In this document: positions 36,043-45,643 of the stretch, one piece after another
Layout: every line of letters starts with the position of its first letter
How positions within the stretch are numbered: the first letter of the stretch is position 1
NCBI RefSeq assembly: GCF_023017165.1
Contig: NZ_JALKBW010000001.1
Location: forward strand, 1,240,001-1,304,000
Length of the DNA: 64,000 nt
Source of the DNA: Gordonia alkaliphila
GTDB lineage: Bacteria; Actinomycetota; Actinomycetes; Mycobacteriales; Mycobacteriaceae
Direction of reading: 5' to 3'
Made by a program: the position numbers and the translations under genes
The notes under the pieces: generated by a model
Databases searched by the model: none
The model's input: the letters and a program-made list of their open reading frames with translations, nothing else
Told to the model about the DNA's origin: nothing

Positions 36043-36618
36043 ATGAGTCCGTCCCGTCCACGTCCCCTGGCAGCACTTCTCGTCCTGCTGACCTCGACAT
36101 TGGTCGCCGCCGGCCTCCTGGCCGCGCCGCCCGCGGCCGCGGCCCCGCCGCCTCCGGAGTTGCGGTTCGGCTCCTTCGCGCCGGTGAACGCCGCCAAGTA
36201 CCAGTCGTTGCGCTTCGCCGACGACGGCCGGACGTTCTTCGTCGCCGGGCAGTGGCGTTGCCAGATCGGCCCGCGTCCGGGTTCGGTCGCGTGCCAGGGC
36301 CGCCCGGCCACCGCGCCGCCGCGCACCAAGGGCGCCGCGATCACCAACGACCTGCAGGGCCCGCTGTGGGTTCCCCCGGGCACCACCTACCGGTTCGGTT
36401 CCCAGGCCGGTTTCCGCGCCCCCGTCCTCAAGGTGGGCCAGCGCATCACCGTCGCCGGCACCGTCTGCGCCGTTCCGCGCCGCAACGTGGTCTCCTGCGC
36501 CACCAACAACCGCGCCTTCATCCTCAGCCGCGCATGGCACAAGTTCTATTACCCGAAGGGCGACCGTCGGCACAACGCCAACCCCGCCCCGAAGTACCTC
36601 CCACCGCACCTGCGCTGA
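36043..36618 (+). CDS. Secreted protein of unknown function
   Basis: About 191 aa from ATG 36043 (GTG 36031 is possible). A long signal peptide, LAALLVLLTSTLVAAGLLAA followed by PPAAAA, gives export. The mature part has four cysteines (QWRCQIG, SVACQG, TVCAVP, VSCATN), likely two disulfides, and a basic C-terminus. I do not recognise a family. It lies between rplI and dnaB on the opposite strand, where M. tuberculosis has an unrelated small gene (Rv0057). Confidence 0.75.
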   Translation: MSPSRPRPLAALLVLLTSTLVAAGLLAAPPAAAAPPPPELRFGSFAPVNAAKYQSLRFADDGRTFFVAGQWRCQIGPRPGSVACQGRPATAPPRTKGAAITNDLQGPLWVPPGTTYRFGSQAGFRAPVLKVGQRITVAGTVCAVPRRNVVSCATNNRAFILSRAWHKFYYPKGDRRHNANPAPKYLPPHLR

Positions 36619-36637
36619 CCGGGAACCGGTCCCACCG

Positions 36638-36682
36638 ACGACGAAGCGCCGGTCCCCCGCGAGGGGAACCGGCGCTTGTCGT
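36638..36682. terminator. Bidirectional hairpin terminator
   Basis: ACGAC + AAGCGCCGGT at 36638-36653 pairs with ACCGGCGCTT + GTCGT at 36668-36682, with a one-base bulge and additional C/G pairs toward the loop. It lies between the convergent secreted-protein gene and rplI. Confidence 0.75.
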
Positions 36683-36696
36683 GTAGGCGCGGAGCT

Positions 36697-37149
36697 TTAG
36701 TCCGAGACGACGGCGACGTTGACCTTCGCCTCGACCTTCGGGTGCAGCTTCACGGACACCGGGTAGGTGCCCACGGCCTTGATGTGGCCCTTCGGGAAGT
36801 CCACGTTCCGCTTCTCGACGGACGGACCGCCGGCCGTGCGGATGGCACCGACGACATCAGCCGCGGTGACCGAACCGAACAGCTTGCCCGAGTCGTGGGT
36901 CTTCACGGTCAGCGAGACCGACTCCAGGCCCTCGAGGGCCTGCTTCAGCTCGTTGGCGTGGTCCAGGTCCCGCACGATGCGAGCCTGCTGGGCCCGACGG
37001 ATGCCCTCGACCTGCTTCTCGGCGCCACGGGTGGCGACGATCGCGAGGCCGCGGGGCAGCAGGAAGTTGCGGCCGTAGCCATCGCGCACCTCAACGGTGT
37101 CGCCAGCTTCGCCCAGGTTTTCCACAGCGCTGGTAAGGATCAGCTTCAT
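36697..37149 (-). CDS. rplI: 50S ribosomal protein L9
   Basis: A 150-aa L9. The N-terminal 23S-binding domain [38 protein letters not shown] sequence is complete, followed by the connecting helix and the C-terminal domain. It lies 20 nt after rpsR in the rpsF-ssb-rpsR-rplI unit. Confidence 0.97.
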   Translation of the reverse strand: MKLILTSAVENLGEAGDTVEVRDGYGRNFLLPRGLAIVATRGAEKQVEGIRRAQQARIVRDLDHANELKQALEGLESVSLTVKTHDSGKLFGSVTAADVVGAIRTAGGPSVEKRNVDFPKGHIKAVGTYPVSVKLHPKVEAKVNVAVVSD

Positions 37150-37169
37150 GTCAGTGATTCCTTTCCCGC

Positions 37170-37427
37170 TCAGCGACCGGTCGAGGTGAAGGGCAGCAGC
37201 GCCACTTCACGTGCGTTCTTCACGGCCACCGCGACGTCACGCTGGTGCTGGACACAGTTGCCGGTCACCCGACGCGAACGGATCTTGCCGCGGTCGGACA
37301 GGAAACGACGCAGCTGCGCGGTGTCCTTGTAATCGATCTCGCCGGCCTTCTTGTCCTTGCAGAAGCTGCAGGCCTTGGCCTTGGTGATCTTCTCTACGCG
37401 AGGCTTACGCCCCTTTTGCTTTGCCAT
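37170..37427 (-). CDS. rpsR: 30S ribosomal protein S18, zinc-binding (C+) form
   Basis: An 85-aa S18. Cys20, Cys23, Cys58 and His61 form a C-x2-C...C-x2-H set, which marks the zinc-containing form; many actinobacteria also carry a cysteine-free copy used under zinc limitation. The [19 protein letters not shown] stretch is typical. It pairs with S6 (rpsF, same operon) on the 30S platform. Confidence 0.97.
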   Translation of the reverse strand: MAKQKGRKPRVEKITKAKACSFCKDKKAGEIDYKDTAQLRRFLSDRGKIRSRRVTGNCVQHQRDVAVAVKNAREVALLPFTSTGR

Positions 37428-37469
37428 ATGAGTGCTCCGTTGATGCTCCTCGGGCTGGCGAGCCCGGTA

Positions 37470-38036
37470 TCAGAAAGGTGGTTCGTCATCCCCGCTGGCG
37501 AAGTTGCCACCGCCGGTGGGCGGTGCGCTTCCCCAGGGGTCATCGGCCTGCTGCGACTGCTGGCGGTTGCCGCCGGACGGGGCGTTGTAGCCGCCGCCCT
37601 GGTTGCCGCCGCCGTATCCGCCGCCGCCTTGATTGCCGCGGTCGCCACCGAAGTTGCCTCCGCCACCACCGCCGCGCGGGGTGCGGGTGACCTTCGCGGT
37701 GGCGTACCGCAGCGAGGGGCCGATCTCATCCACTTCCAGCTCCACCACGGTGCGCTTCTCCCCTTCACGGGTTTCATACGACCGCTGCTTGAGCTTGCCC
37801 TGCACGATCACGCGGGAGCCCTTGGTGAGCGACTCGGTCACGTTCTCCGCGGCGTCGCGCCAGATGCTGCAGCGGAGGAACAGCGCTTCGCCGTCCTTCC
37901 ACTCATTGGTCTGGCGATCGAAGGTACGCGGAGTGGAGGCCACCGTGAAGTTCGCCACCGGCGCGCCGGACGCGGTGAACCGCAGTTCCGGATCGGCGGT
38001 CAGGTTTCCTACAACGGTGATGACCGTGTCAGTCAT
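37470..38036 (-). CDS. ssb: Single-stranded DNA-binding protein
   Basis: About 188 aa. The ATG at 38036 ([12 protein letters not shown]) is chosen over an upstream in-frame start because GGGGAAA lies just before it and it begins the OB fold. The OB domain (1-115) is followed by a Gly/Asn/Gln-rich linker with many GG repeats and ends in the acidic tip DDEPPF that recruits replication proteins. Located between rpsF and rpsR as in other actinobacteria. Confidence 0.97.
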   Translation of the reverse strand: MTDTVITVVGNLTADPELRFTASGAPVANFTVASTPRTFDRQTNEWKDGEALFLRCSIWRDAAENVTESLTKGSRVIVQGKLKQRSYETREGEKRTVVELEVDEIGPSLRYATAKVTRTPRGGGGGGNFGGDRGNQGGGGYGGGNQGGGYNAPSGGNRQQSQQADDPWGSAPPTGGGNFASGDDEPPF

Positions 38037-38170
38037 GGTGTTTCCCCTGAATCGTGTGGATGTCCGCCACATTCGATGGCGGCGGCCGAATGGTTCGAGA
38101 ACCAGACTAGTGGCCGCCTCCGACGAACGCGGAGGTCATTCACGGACGTGGATGAACAGTGCCGGGTGGG

Positions 38171-38452
38171 CTACTTGCGCATGACCTTCGTGCGCAGCAC
38201 CGACTCGTTCAGACCCAGCTGACGATCGAGCTCGCTGACGGTCGCGGGAGACGCGGTGAGTTCGACGACGGCGTAAATGCCTTCGGCGTTCTTCTCGATC
38301 TCGTACGCGAGCCGGCGCTTGCCCCAGATGTCGACATTGTCGACGGAGCCGCCTTCGCTGCGGACAACATTGAGGAACGTATCCAGAGATGGGGCGACGG
38401 TGCGCTCGTCCAGGCTCGGATCGAGGATGACCATCAATTCGTAGTGACGCAT
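38171..38452 (-). CDS. rpsF: 30S ribosomal protein S6
   Basis: A 93-aa S6 starting [19 protein letters not shown], with a very strong Shine-Dalgarno, AGGAGGTGAT, upstream. It forms a complex with S18 encoded in the same unit. First gene of rpsF-ssb-rpsR-rplI. It is divergent from the GT87-GNAT gene. Confidence 0.97.
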   Translation of the reverse strand: MRHYELMVILDPSLDERTVAPSLDTFLNVVRSEGGSVDNVDIWGKRRLAYEIEKNAEGIYAVVELTASPATVSELDRQLGLNESVLRTKVMRK

Positions 38453-38574
38453 AAGACCACATCACCTCCTATGGGCTATCGGCCGTGGACTTTCCACGAC
38501 AGGAGGGTCGCCTGCGTCGGCAACCCGTTCAAGATACACGAGTAGCCCGTGACCAGGGAAATCCCGATCACCGC

Positions 38575-38580
38575 TAGAGT
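38575..38580 (+). promoter_or_regulatory. -10 box TAGAGT, leaderless start
   Basis: TAGAGT is followed by 7 nt (CTTCCCC) and the ATG at 38588, with no Shine-Dalgarno. This supports 38588 over an upstream in-frame GTG at 38549. Confidence 0.5.
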
Positions 38581-38587
38581 CTTCCCC

Positions 38588-40621
38588 ATGCCTTCTGCTG
38601 CTTCGGACCTCGCCGTCCGCCGAGGACTGCTGCACCGCGGCGAGAGCGTCATCATCATGGTGACCTCGCTGCTCTTCACCATTGCAGCGCTGACCTGGGG
38701 TTATCGGGCCAAGCTGGCGTGCGGCGGAGCACCGTTCGACCAGTTCGGGCGCAGCGCGAAGTTCCCGGTGGGCGATCCGAACGCGGTGATTCCCTGCTAT
38801 TCGGACCTGATGTTCCTGTGGGTCGGTCGTGACATCGACAACCACGTCTTCCCGTACATCCACGGCGGCATCACCGAGCAGGGCCACCTGTTCGGCGGCG
38901 TGGTGGAGTACCCGGTGCTGTCCGGGCTGCTCATGTGGCTCGGGGCGATCGGGCAGCACACCGACCTCGGCTTCTTCATGCAGACGGCGCTGATCCTGAC
39001 CCCGTTCGCCCTGGTCATCACGATTCTCCTGGCGTGGATGAGCCGCTGGTGGGTGCTGCTCTGGGCGGCCACCCCGGCGCTGGTGTTGTACGCGTTCCAC
39101 AACTGGGAACTGCCCGTCGTGTTCACCTCCGTCGCGGCCATCGCCGTGATGGCGTGGGGCGCCAGTGCGAGCAGCAAGACCGGGCAGCGACGGATGAGTC
39201 TGCGCACGTCGTCGATCATCGCGTCGGTGCTCCTGGCCATCGGCTTCTCGCTGAAGATCTATCCCGGCATGTTCGTGCTGCCGCTGGCGCTCTACGTGCT
39301 CACCCACGGCGAGCTCGGCCGGTCCGCGGCCCGTCGCGCCTACGACTGGGTGGGTGCGGCCTGGGTGGTGGTCGCCGCCGTCGTCACCACGCTGGTGGCG
39401 CAGGTGCCGTTCATGATCGCCGGGTACGACGGTTGGAAAGCCGCGCTCGACTTCCAGGGCAAGCGCAAGGCCGACATCGACACCAACACCTTCTGGTACT
39501 GGGGACTTCGGCCGCTGCTGAACGGAAACATCGACCTCTACAACTCGATCGTCGGCGTCGCGTCGACACTGCTGATCATCCTCGCCGTAGTGGCCGCGAC
39601 CTACCTGGCGTGGCGCCAGTACACGATCGACGGCGTCTTCCCCTGGATCGGGGCCAGCTTCGCGCTGCTCGCCGGCTTCATGCTGTTCCACAAGGTCCAT
39701 TCGCCGCAGTACACCCTGTGGGTGCTGCCGTTCTTCGTGCTGCTGCGCGTGCCGTGGCCGGCCATCGCCGTCTACCTGGTGACCGACGTGACCTTGGATC
39801 TGTCGATCTTCCGGATGTTCGGTTACCTGGCGACCGACCGGCCGACGCCCTGGTACATCGACGCCGGCGTCCAGCTGGGCGTGTGGTGCCACGCGATCCT
39901 GCTCGCCTACTTCCTGGTGACCGCCGCACGCATGCAGGTGCGCGAACCGTTGGCGTCGTTCATGCGGACCGCCCTGCCGCCGCGACCGCCGCTCACCCGC
40001 CTGGCCGACGCCGACAGCGCCGCCGCCTGGCATTGGCTGGGCACCCCGGTCCTGACTCGCGCTGGCGTCACGCTCCGTCCGCTGACCGTGTCCGACGCGC
40101 CCGCGCTGGCCGCCATCGGCGGCGCCGAGCCCGAGCTGGGCCGCTACATTCCGGCGGTGCCGACCGATACCGAGGCCGCCCTGGAGTGGATCCGCGCCGC
40201 CCACGATGATCGACGACGCCTGCCCTTCGCGGTGATCGACGACGCCACCGGCGAACTGATCGGCACCACCAGCTACTACGACGTCGACGAGCCGAACCTG
40301 GCGGTGATCATCGGCTACACGTACTACGCCTCCCGCGTCCACGGCACCGTGGTGAACCCGGCCGCCAAGCTCATGCTGCTCGACTACGCCTTCACCCAGG
40401 CAGGCGCGGTCCGCGTCGTCTGGCACACGCACGAGGACAACGCGCACTCACGGGCCGCGGTCACCAAGCTCGGCGCGACGTTCGAGGGACTGCTGCGCAA
40501 GCACCGTCGTTTCGGCGACGGCTGGCGCACCACCGCGCAGTTCTCGATGACCGTCGACGACTGGACGCAGGCCCGCGCCGACCTGGTGGACCGCGTCGAT
40601 CAGCTGGTCGCGCCCGCGTAG
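38588..40621 (+). CDS. GT87 membrane glycosyltransferase fused to a GNAT acetyltransferase
   Basis: A 677-aa fusion. Residues 1 to about 470 are a polytopic GT-C/GT87 (DUF2029) glycosyltransferase with about 11 membrane helices and loop acidic residues after helix 1. Residues about 486-677 are a complete RimJ/RimL-type GNAT: TRAGVTLRPLTVSDAPAL, ELIGTTSYYDVD, IIGYTYYASRVHGT, and HEDNAHSRAAVTKLGATFEG. The acetyl-CoA loop is somewhat atypical. No stop or start separates the parts. GT87 enzymes use polyprenyl-phosphate sugars to build lipomannan or arabinogalactan. Fusion suggests acetylation of the same glycan or of a cytoplasmic partner; this is inference. The 3' end overlaps the opposite gene by 22 nt. 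Confidence 0.85.
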   Translation: MPSAASDLAVRRGLLHRGESVIIMVTSLLFTIAALTWGYRAKLACGGAPFDQFGRSAKFPVGDPNAVIPCYSDLMFLWVGRDIDNHVFPYIHGGITEQGHLFGGVVEYPVLSGLLMWLGAIGQHTDLGFFMQTALILTPFALVITILLAWMSRWWVLLWAATPALVLYAFHNWELPVVFTSVAAIAVMAWGASASSKTGQRRMSLRTSSIIASVLLAIGFSLKIYPGMFVLPLALYVLTHGELGRSAARRAYDWVGAAWVVVAAVVTTLVAQVPFMIAGYDGWKAALDFQGKRKADIDTNTFWYWGLRPLLNGNIDLYNSIVGVASTLLIILAVVAATYLAWRQYTIDGVFPWIGASFALLAGFMLFHKVHSPQYTLWVLPFFVLLRVPWPAIAVYLVTDVTLDLSIFRMFGYLATDRPTPWYIDAGVQLGVWCHAILLAYFLVTAARMQVREPLASFMRTALPPRPPLTRLADADSAAAWHWLGTPVLTRAGVTLRPLTVSDAPALAAIGGAEPELGRYIPAVPTDTEAALEWIRAAHDDRRRLPFAVIDDATGELIGTTSYYDVDEPNLAVIIGYTYYASRVHGTVVNPAAKLMLLDYAFTQAGAVRVVWHTHEDNAHSRAAVTKLGATFEGLLRKHRRFGDGWRTTAQFSMTVDDWTQARADLVDRVDQLVAPA

Positions 40622-42105
40622 GGCGCGGCCGGCACCGGCGGGGCCGGGGGACGCTGTTGCGGCGTCCGAGCCAGCAGGTCCCGCACCACCACCGCGCAGA
40701 GAATCAACACCGCGATCGCGCGGATCACGACGGCCACCGAGAACCAGTCCTCGTTGAGCCACTTGCGCTCGGGGTCGAGGAACAGGCCCATCCGCGGCAC
40801 CCACACCAGTGCGTCGATCACCATGACGGCCACCAGCAGCCGGACGTACGGGACCGCCAGCACCGCCAACGGCACCAGCCACAGCGACGACTGCGGGTGC
40901 CACGTGGTGCCCACCAGCAGATAGCCGGCGACCAAGAGGAACATCAGCTGCGCGAGGGTCGGCGTCACCTCGGCGCGCAGCGCGAGATACGCGACGGCCG
41001 CGATCACGGCGGCCAGCAGCGTCAGGCTCAGCACGTTGAGCAGCGTGGTCGACGGCGCCCACCCGGCCAGCCGCATCGCCTGGTGGTAGAGGCTGTCCGG
41101 CTCGACGCCCCGCTGCCACCAGGTGCGGTAGAACTCGCCCCAACCGCGCGGATAACTCACCATGACCGGCAGATTCACCGCCAGCCAGGCGATACCTCCG
41201 CAGGTGAGGAAGGCCCAGAAGTCCTGCATGCGACGGTCTCGGACACAGATCACCGCCAGCGCCGGTAGCAGCAGCAGCGGATACAGCGCGGCGGCCGCGG
41301 CCAGCCCGCCGAAGACGCCGGCCAGGAGCACCCGTTCGCGGGACCAGCACAGCAGGGCCAGGGCCACCAGCGCCACCGGGATCACGTCGAACGCGGTGAA
41401 GGCGTGGACCAGCACCAGCGGCGACAGGGCCACGAGCGCGCCGCGCCAGAGCCGTCGGCGATCGGTCTTCATGGTCGCCCACACCGCGAGCAGCCAGAAC
41501 AGGGTGATCAGCAACGCCGCGATGTTGAAGAACGTCACCACGTCGAGTTGCTTCGGGATGGCCGTGCCGTCGACCAGCGCCTGCCATCCCTGCGTCGCCT
41601 TGGCGGCCACGTACATGGTGAGCCCGATCAGCACCGGCTGATCGGTGTAGCGCTTGGTGCCGGTCGACGCGGCATCGTCGTACCAGTAGGTGCGGTAGGG
41701 CATGGTGCCCTGCTGCAGGTCCCGCGGTGTGAGCCGCTGCGCGGCGTACATCGCGACGATGTCGGTGTAGCAGAGGCTGTAGTACTGGCGTTGGTTGTCC
41801 CAGTTCAGCCGCATCTCCCCGGTGGCGTCCTCGCCGGGCGCGGCGGGCACCGGCGACTGCTGCAGGCAGCCGGCCTTGCCCGTCCACGACACCGCCAGTA
41901 CCACCAGGGCCATCAGCAGGACCGCGCGCACCGGCGTCCAGAAGCGGCTGCGCCCGACGGCCGCGTGCAGTCCGACGGGGCCGCCGATCACTCCGCTCGC
42001 CGCAGCCACCTGCGCATTGCTGCGGCTGGGCAGCTCGCGGTCGGTGTCGATGCGCTGGTCAGCGTCCAGCGGAGCCGGCGATTCCCACTCCCTGCCGTCG
42101 TTCAC
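40600..42105 (-). CDS. GT87 family membrane glycosyltransferase
   Basis: A 501-aa polytopic protein, with about 11 hydrophobic helices, a cytoplasmic N-terminus of about 60 residues, and a large first periplasmic loop containing LNWDNQRQYYSLCYTDIVAMY. It is positioned like M. tuberculosis Rv0051, next to ponA. It probably transfers mannose or another sugar from a polyprenyl-phosphate donor. The GTG start at 42105 lies 7 nt after the ponA stop, so both are in one operon. Its C-terminus ends in a Pro/Ala-rich tail that overlaps the fused GT87-GNAT gene. Confidence 0.85.
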   Translation of the reverse strand: MNDGREWESPAPLDADQRIDTDRELPSRSNAQVAAASGVIGGPVGLHAAVGRSRFWTPVRAVLLMALVVLAVSWTGKAGCLQQSPVPAAPGEDATGEMRLNWDNQRQYYSLCYTDIVAMYAAQRLTPRDLQQGTMPYRTYWYDDAASTGTKRYTDQPVLIGLTMYVAAKATQGWQALVDGTAIPKQLDVVTFFNIAALLITLFWLLAVWATMKTDRRRLWRGALVALSPLVLVHAFTAFDVIPVALVALALLCWSRERVLLAGVFGGLAAAAALYPLLLLPALAVICVRDRRMQDFWAFLTCGGIAWLAVNLPVMVSYPRGWGEFYRTWWQRGVEPDSLYHQAMRLAGWAPSTTLLNVLSLTLLAAVIAAVAYLALRAEVTPTLAQLMFLLVAGYLLVGTTWHPQSSLWLVPLAVLAVPYVRLLVAVMVIDALVWVPRMGLFLDPERKWLNEDWFSVAVVIRAIAVLILCAVVVRDLLARTPQQRPPAPPVPAAPYAGATS

Positions 42106-42112
42106 GGCGAGG

Positions 42113-44359
42113 TCAGGCCGCCGGGACCTGGCTGTTCGCCGGGGGCTCCGAGGTCGGCGGCGGCGTCACTTCCGTCGTCGTATTGCCCGGGTTGCGGCCG
42201 GGACTACGCGTGGTGGTCGGCGGTTCGTCGCCGCCTTCGTCGCCGCCGGTACCGCCGTTGCCCCACGGAATGGTCCAGCCCGGGGCGACGGTCACGTTGC
42301 CGTCCTCGCCCTGGCCCGGCAGTCGCGGCCGCGTCGGACGGGTCGAGCGTTCGCTCGGAGTGGTGTAGGTGACCGGCGGGGGTTCGTACGGCAGACCGGC
42401 CTGACCGCCGACCGCTTCCGGCTCCGGGAAGCTCTCGATCGGCTCACCGGCCAGCGCCTGGTCCATCGCCGCCTTCCAGATCTGCGCGGGCAGCCCGGAA
42501 CCGTAGATCGACGCACCGGAGTAGTTGCGCAGCGGCTTGTCACCGGAGGCGGTGCCCACCCAGACGGCCGTCGACAGCTGCGGGGTGTACCCGACCATCC
42601 ACGAGTAGCGGTTGTACCCGGTGTTGCCCAGCTGCGCGGTACCGGTCTTGGCGGCCGACGGGCGCGAACCCAGCGACGGGTCGTAGAGCGCATTGCCGTT
42701 GGAGTACGCGGCGATCGGCTCCAGCGCCGCCGTCACGTTGTCGGCCACCTTCGCCGGGAAGACCCGCTTGCCCGGGTCCGGCTTGCGGTCGTAGAGGACG
42801 GTGCCGGTGGAGGTCTCGACCTTCTGCACGAAGAACGGCGCCCGGTAGATGCCCGACGCGGCGAGCGTCGCGTACGACGACGCCATGTCCAGGACCGTGG
42901 AGTCGTACTGACCGAGCACCACGCCGCCCTCGGCGCGACCGTTGGCGTTGACCAGGGTCGGCTTGCCGTTGAGCGTCTTGGAGATGCCGGCCCGATGCGC
43001 CACGTCGACGATGTCGTCGGCACCGTTCTTCAGGTCCATCATCAGTCGGTAGAAGACGGTGTTGAGCGACATCTTGGTGGCCGTAGCCAGGTTGCAGGTG
43101 CCGCACGATTCGCCGTCGGAGTTCTCCACCGTGAGCCCGGTGCCCGTCGAGTAGGGGGCCGAGGAGTAGCGCTGCGACAGCGGAATGTCCTGCTCCAGCG
43201 CTGCGACCAGGGCGAAGACCTTGAACACCGAACCGGTCTGCAGACCGGTCGACGCGTAGTCCCAGCCGACGCCGTCCCAGCCGCCGAAGTAGCCCTGGAT
43301 GCCGCCGGTCTGCGGGTCCACCGACACCGATGCCGTGCGCAGGTCCTTGGGCTCCCCGGTGAGCTTCTCCTTCGCGGCGTCCTCCAGCGCGTCCTGGACC
43401 TTCGGATCGATCGCGGTGGTGATCTTGAGACCCTCGGTCCGCACGTCCTGTTCGGTGATGTCGAGCGTTTCCAGCTCGGCCAACACCTGACGCTTGATCA
43501 GTCCGTCCGGCCCCTTCGAGGAGTCGTCGGCGACCGGCTTCGGCGCGATGACCTTGGGGAACTTCTGCTCGTCCCGGTCCGCTTGGGTCAGCGTGTCGGT
43601 GATGACCATGCCGTCGAGCACGAAGTTCCAACGCGCTTCCGCGAGCTCCTGATCGACGGCCGGGTCGTACACCGACGGCGAACGGATCACCGCGGCCAGC
43701 AGTGCCGACTGCGCCACGTCGAGCTTGCTGACGTCCTTGTTGAAGTAGGCCTTCGACGCCGCGGCCACGCCGTACGCGCCGCGACCGAAATAGATGGTGT
43801 TCAGGTAGGCGGTCATGATGTCTTCTTTGGACCACTTGCGCGACATCTTGGTGGAGATCGCGAGTTCCTTGAACTTGCGCTTGTACGAGATCTCGTCACC
43901 CACCAGCGCGTTCTTCACGTACTGCTGGGTGATGGTGGAGCCGCCGCCGGCGCCAGCGTTGCCGGTGATCTTGCCGAGCGCTGCGCGCGAGAAGCCGCGG
44001 ATGGAGAAGCCGGAGTTGGAGTCGAAATCGCGGTCCTCGGTGGCCTTCACCGCGTCGACCAGCGACGCGGGGATCTGGTCGTACTTGACGTCGGTACGGT
44101 TGCCCTCCGGCGGAACGACGCGGGCGATCACACCGCCCTTGCTGTCCAGGATGGTCGCGACCTGGTTCTGCTTGATGTCACCGGGTCCGGGGACGTCGAC
44201 CACCAGGTACGTCACCAGGAAGGCCAAGACGCCGACGATCGCCACCACGGGGACCACGGCGGCCCCCAAGCCGAGCACCCACGCGAGGATCCGTGCACCG
44301 CCGGACCGCCGAGTCCCGTTCGGACTCCCGGCCTGCTTCTTCTCGCTGCTCATACTCAC
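42113..44359 (-). CDS. ponA: Bifunctional penicillin-binding protein (class A PBP)
   Basis: A 748-aa class A PBP. A cytoplasmic Lys/Arg-rich tail and one membrane helix (about 28-53) precede the GT51 glycosyltransferase with Glu108 (KATEDRDF) and GGGSTITQQ. The transpeptidase has Ser377 in SVFK, SLN at 431-433 and KTG at 571-573. The C-terminus is a long Pro/Thr/Gly-rich tail. It polymerises and crosslinks peptidoglycan outside the membrane. The GTG 44359 is used since GGAG lies 6 nt upstream; ATG 44353 is close. Ortholog position of Rv0050 (ponA1). Confidence 0.95.
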   Translation of the reverse strand: MSMSSEKKQAGSPNGTRRSGGARILAWVLGLGAAVVPVVAIVGVLAFLVTYLVVDVPGPGDIKQNQVATILDSKGGVIARVVPPEGNRTDVKYDQIPASLVDAVKATEDRDFDSNSGFSIRGFSRAALGKITGNAGAGGGSTITQQYVKNALVGDEISYKRKFKELAISTKMSRKWSKEDIMTAYLNTIYFGRGAYGVAAASKAYFNKDVSKLDVAQSALLAAVIRSPSVYDPAVDQELAEARWNFVLDGMVITDTLTQADRDEQKFPKVIAPKPVADDSSKGPDGLIKRQVLAELETLDITEQDVRTEGLKITTAIDPKVQDALEDAAKEKLTGEPKDLRTASVSVDPQTGGIQGYFGGWDGVGWDYASTGLQTGSVFKVFALVAALEQDIPLSQRYSSAPYSTGTGLTVENSDGESCGTCNLATATKMSLNTVFYRLMMDLKNGADDIVDVAHRAGISKTLNGKPTLVNANGRAEGGVVLGQYDSTVLDMASSYATLAASGIYRAPFFVQKVETSTGTVLYDRKPDPGKRVFPAKVADNVTAALEPIAAYSNGNALYDPSLGSRPSAAKTGTAQLGNTGYNRYSWMVGYTPQLSTAVWVGTASGDKPLRNYSGASIYGSGLPAQIWKAAMDQALAGEPIESFPEPEAVGGQAGLPYEPPPVTYTTPSERSTRPTRPRLPGQGEDGNVTVAPGWTIPWGNGGTGGDEGGDEPPTTTRSPGRNPGNTTTEVTPPPTSEPPANSQVPAA

Positions 44360-44442
44360 TCACTTCTCCGCAATTTCGGCGCGCTCGGGTCGAAAGCTTC
44401 TCTCACCACTGTGACGGCACACCGGGCTCGGTGCCAACTGTC

Positions 44443-44832
44443 CTATTCGGCGGCTCGCCGGGCCGGCGGCGCCGACGAAGTCAGTCCGACAACGTACGAG
44501 CGGACCGGATGGTTCCAGCGACATGTGCGACAGACCTCGACGACGTTCACCGCGAACTCGGGCATCCGAGCGGCCAGGCGCACGATCTCCGCGGGCGTGC
44601 GCGCGGAGCCCGACAGGTGCCCCAACGACGACCCCGACAGCAGCGAAACCAGCGTGACCTGCTCTTTTCGGCAGATCGGGCAGGCCGATTCGGTGGGCAC
44701 ACCATGGAACTGCGCGGCGCGCAGCAGCTGGGAGCCTGCGTCGCAGACCTCGTCCAGAGCGACTCGGGACGCGCGTACGTCGGCCAGCTTGGAACGCTTG
44801 GCCAGCGCATAGTTCACGACCCGTCGGTGCAC
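44443..44832 (-). CDS. DUF5318 family protein
   Basis: A 129-aa protein of the DUF5318 family (like Rv0049). Two CxxC pairs, CPICRKEQVTLVS and CRTCRWNH, suggest a zinc ribbon. EVCDAGSQLLRAAQFHG and SGSARTPAEI are conserved. Function unknown. It lies upstream of ponA on the same strand, and its linkage to cell-wall genes is conserved across mycolata. Confidence 0.88.
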   Translation of the reverse strand: MHRRVVNYALAKRSKLADVRASRVALDEVCDAGSQLLRAAQFHGVPTESACPICRKEQVTLVSLLSGSSLGHLSGSARTPAEIVRLAARMPEFAVNVVEVCRTCRWNHPVRSYVVGLTSSAPPARRAAE

Positions 44833-44918
44833 GACTCCCAGCCTAGACCCGCGCCGTGGAGCCCCTGCGTGTGATGCAGATCAAGCGCCGAACCTACCGC
44901 AGAGTTGCAGAGAAGTTA

Positions 44919-44931
44919 TATCGGTGCGATA
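44919..44931. promoter_or_regulatory. Possible PadR operator
   Basis: TATCG-GTG-CGATA, a perfect 5-3-5 palindrome about 70 bp upstream of the padR start, in an A/T-rich segment. PadR regulators often bind their own promoter at such sites. No second copy was noted. Confidence 0.4.
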
Positions 44932-44998
44932 CATTTGTCGCTACATCAGGACGTTGTAACGCGTCGACCGGACATCGAGGGAGAGGAGCGGTGCGTCC

Positions 44999-45643
44999 AT
45001 GCTTGAACTGGCCATCCTCGGACTCCTGCTCGAATCGCCGATGCACGGCTACGAACTGCGCAAGCGGCTCACCGGTCTCCTCGGCGCGTTCCGCGCCTTC
45101 TCGTACGGCTCGCTCTACCCGACGCTGCGCCGCATGCAGGACGACAGCCTGATCGTCGAGGACGACACTCCCGGCGCCGTCGGCGTCAAGGTGCGCCGCG
45201 GCCGTCGCGTCTACCGACTGACTCCGCAGGGCGAGACCCGCTTCGCCGAGTTGGTCGCCGACACCGGCCCGCAGACCTACACCGACGACGGCTTCGGCGT
45301 GCACCTGGCGTTCTTCAGCCGCACCCCCGCGATGGCGCGCATGCGCATCCTCGAAGGTCGACGCCGCCAGGTGGAGGAACGACGCGAAGGCCTGCGCGAG
45401 CTGCTCAGCCGCGCCGGCATCGGCTCGGACCACTACACCCGCCAGATGCATGAGCTCAGCTTGGAGACCTCCGAGCGCGAAGTGCAGTGGCTCAACAGGC
45501 TGATCGCCGACGAGGCATCCGGCTCAGCCCCCACAGAACTCCCCACCTCCGGCCCAGCCGGGCGTGGTGAAGAAGGAAAGAACTCGGCGGCACCGCATTC
45601 CGCCGTTCCGCCGCAACAAGAAGGAGAACCCGACCATGGGTGA
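44999..45643 (+). CDS. PadR family transcriptional regulator
   Basis: A 214-aa regulator. The N-terminal PadR winged helix starts at once with [22 protein letters not shown], then [14 protein letters not shown] and the wing [13 protein letters not shown]-terminal helical domain (Vir_act_alpha_C type) follows, then a polar Pro/Ser tail of about 40 residues. GAGAGGAG precedes the ATG. Its last 8 nt overlap the ino1 start, so regulator and inositol synthase are expressed together, as with Rv0047c-Rv0046c. Confidence 0.93.
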   Translation: MLELAILGLLLESPMHGYELRKRLTGLLGAFRAFSYGSLYPTLRRMQDDSLIVEDDTPGAVGVKVRRGRRVYRLTPQGETRFAELVADTGPQTYTDDGFGVHLAFFSRTPAMARMRILEGRRRQVEERREGLRELLSRAGIGSDHYTRQMHELSLETSEREVQWLNRLIADEASGSAPTELPTSGPAGRGEEGKNSAAPHSAVPPQQEGEPDHG

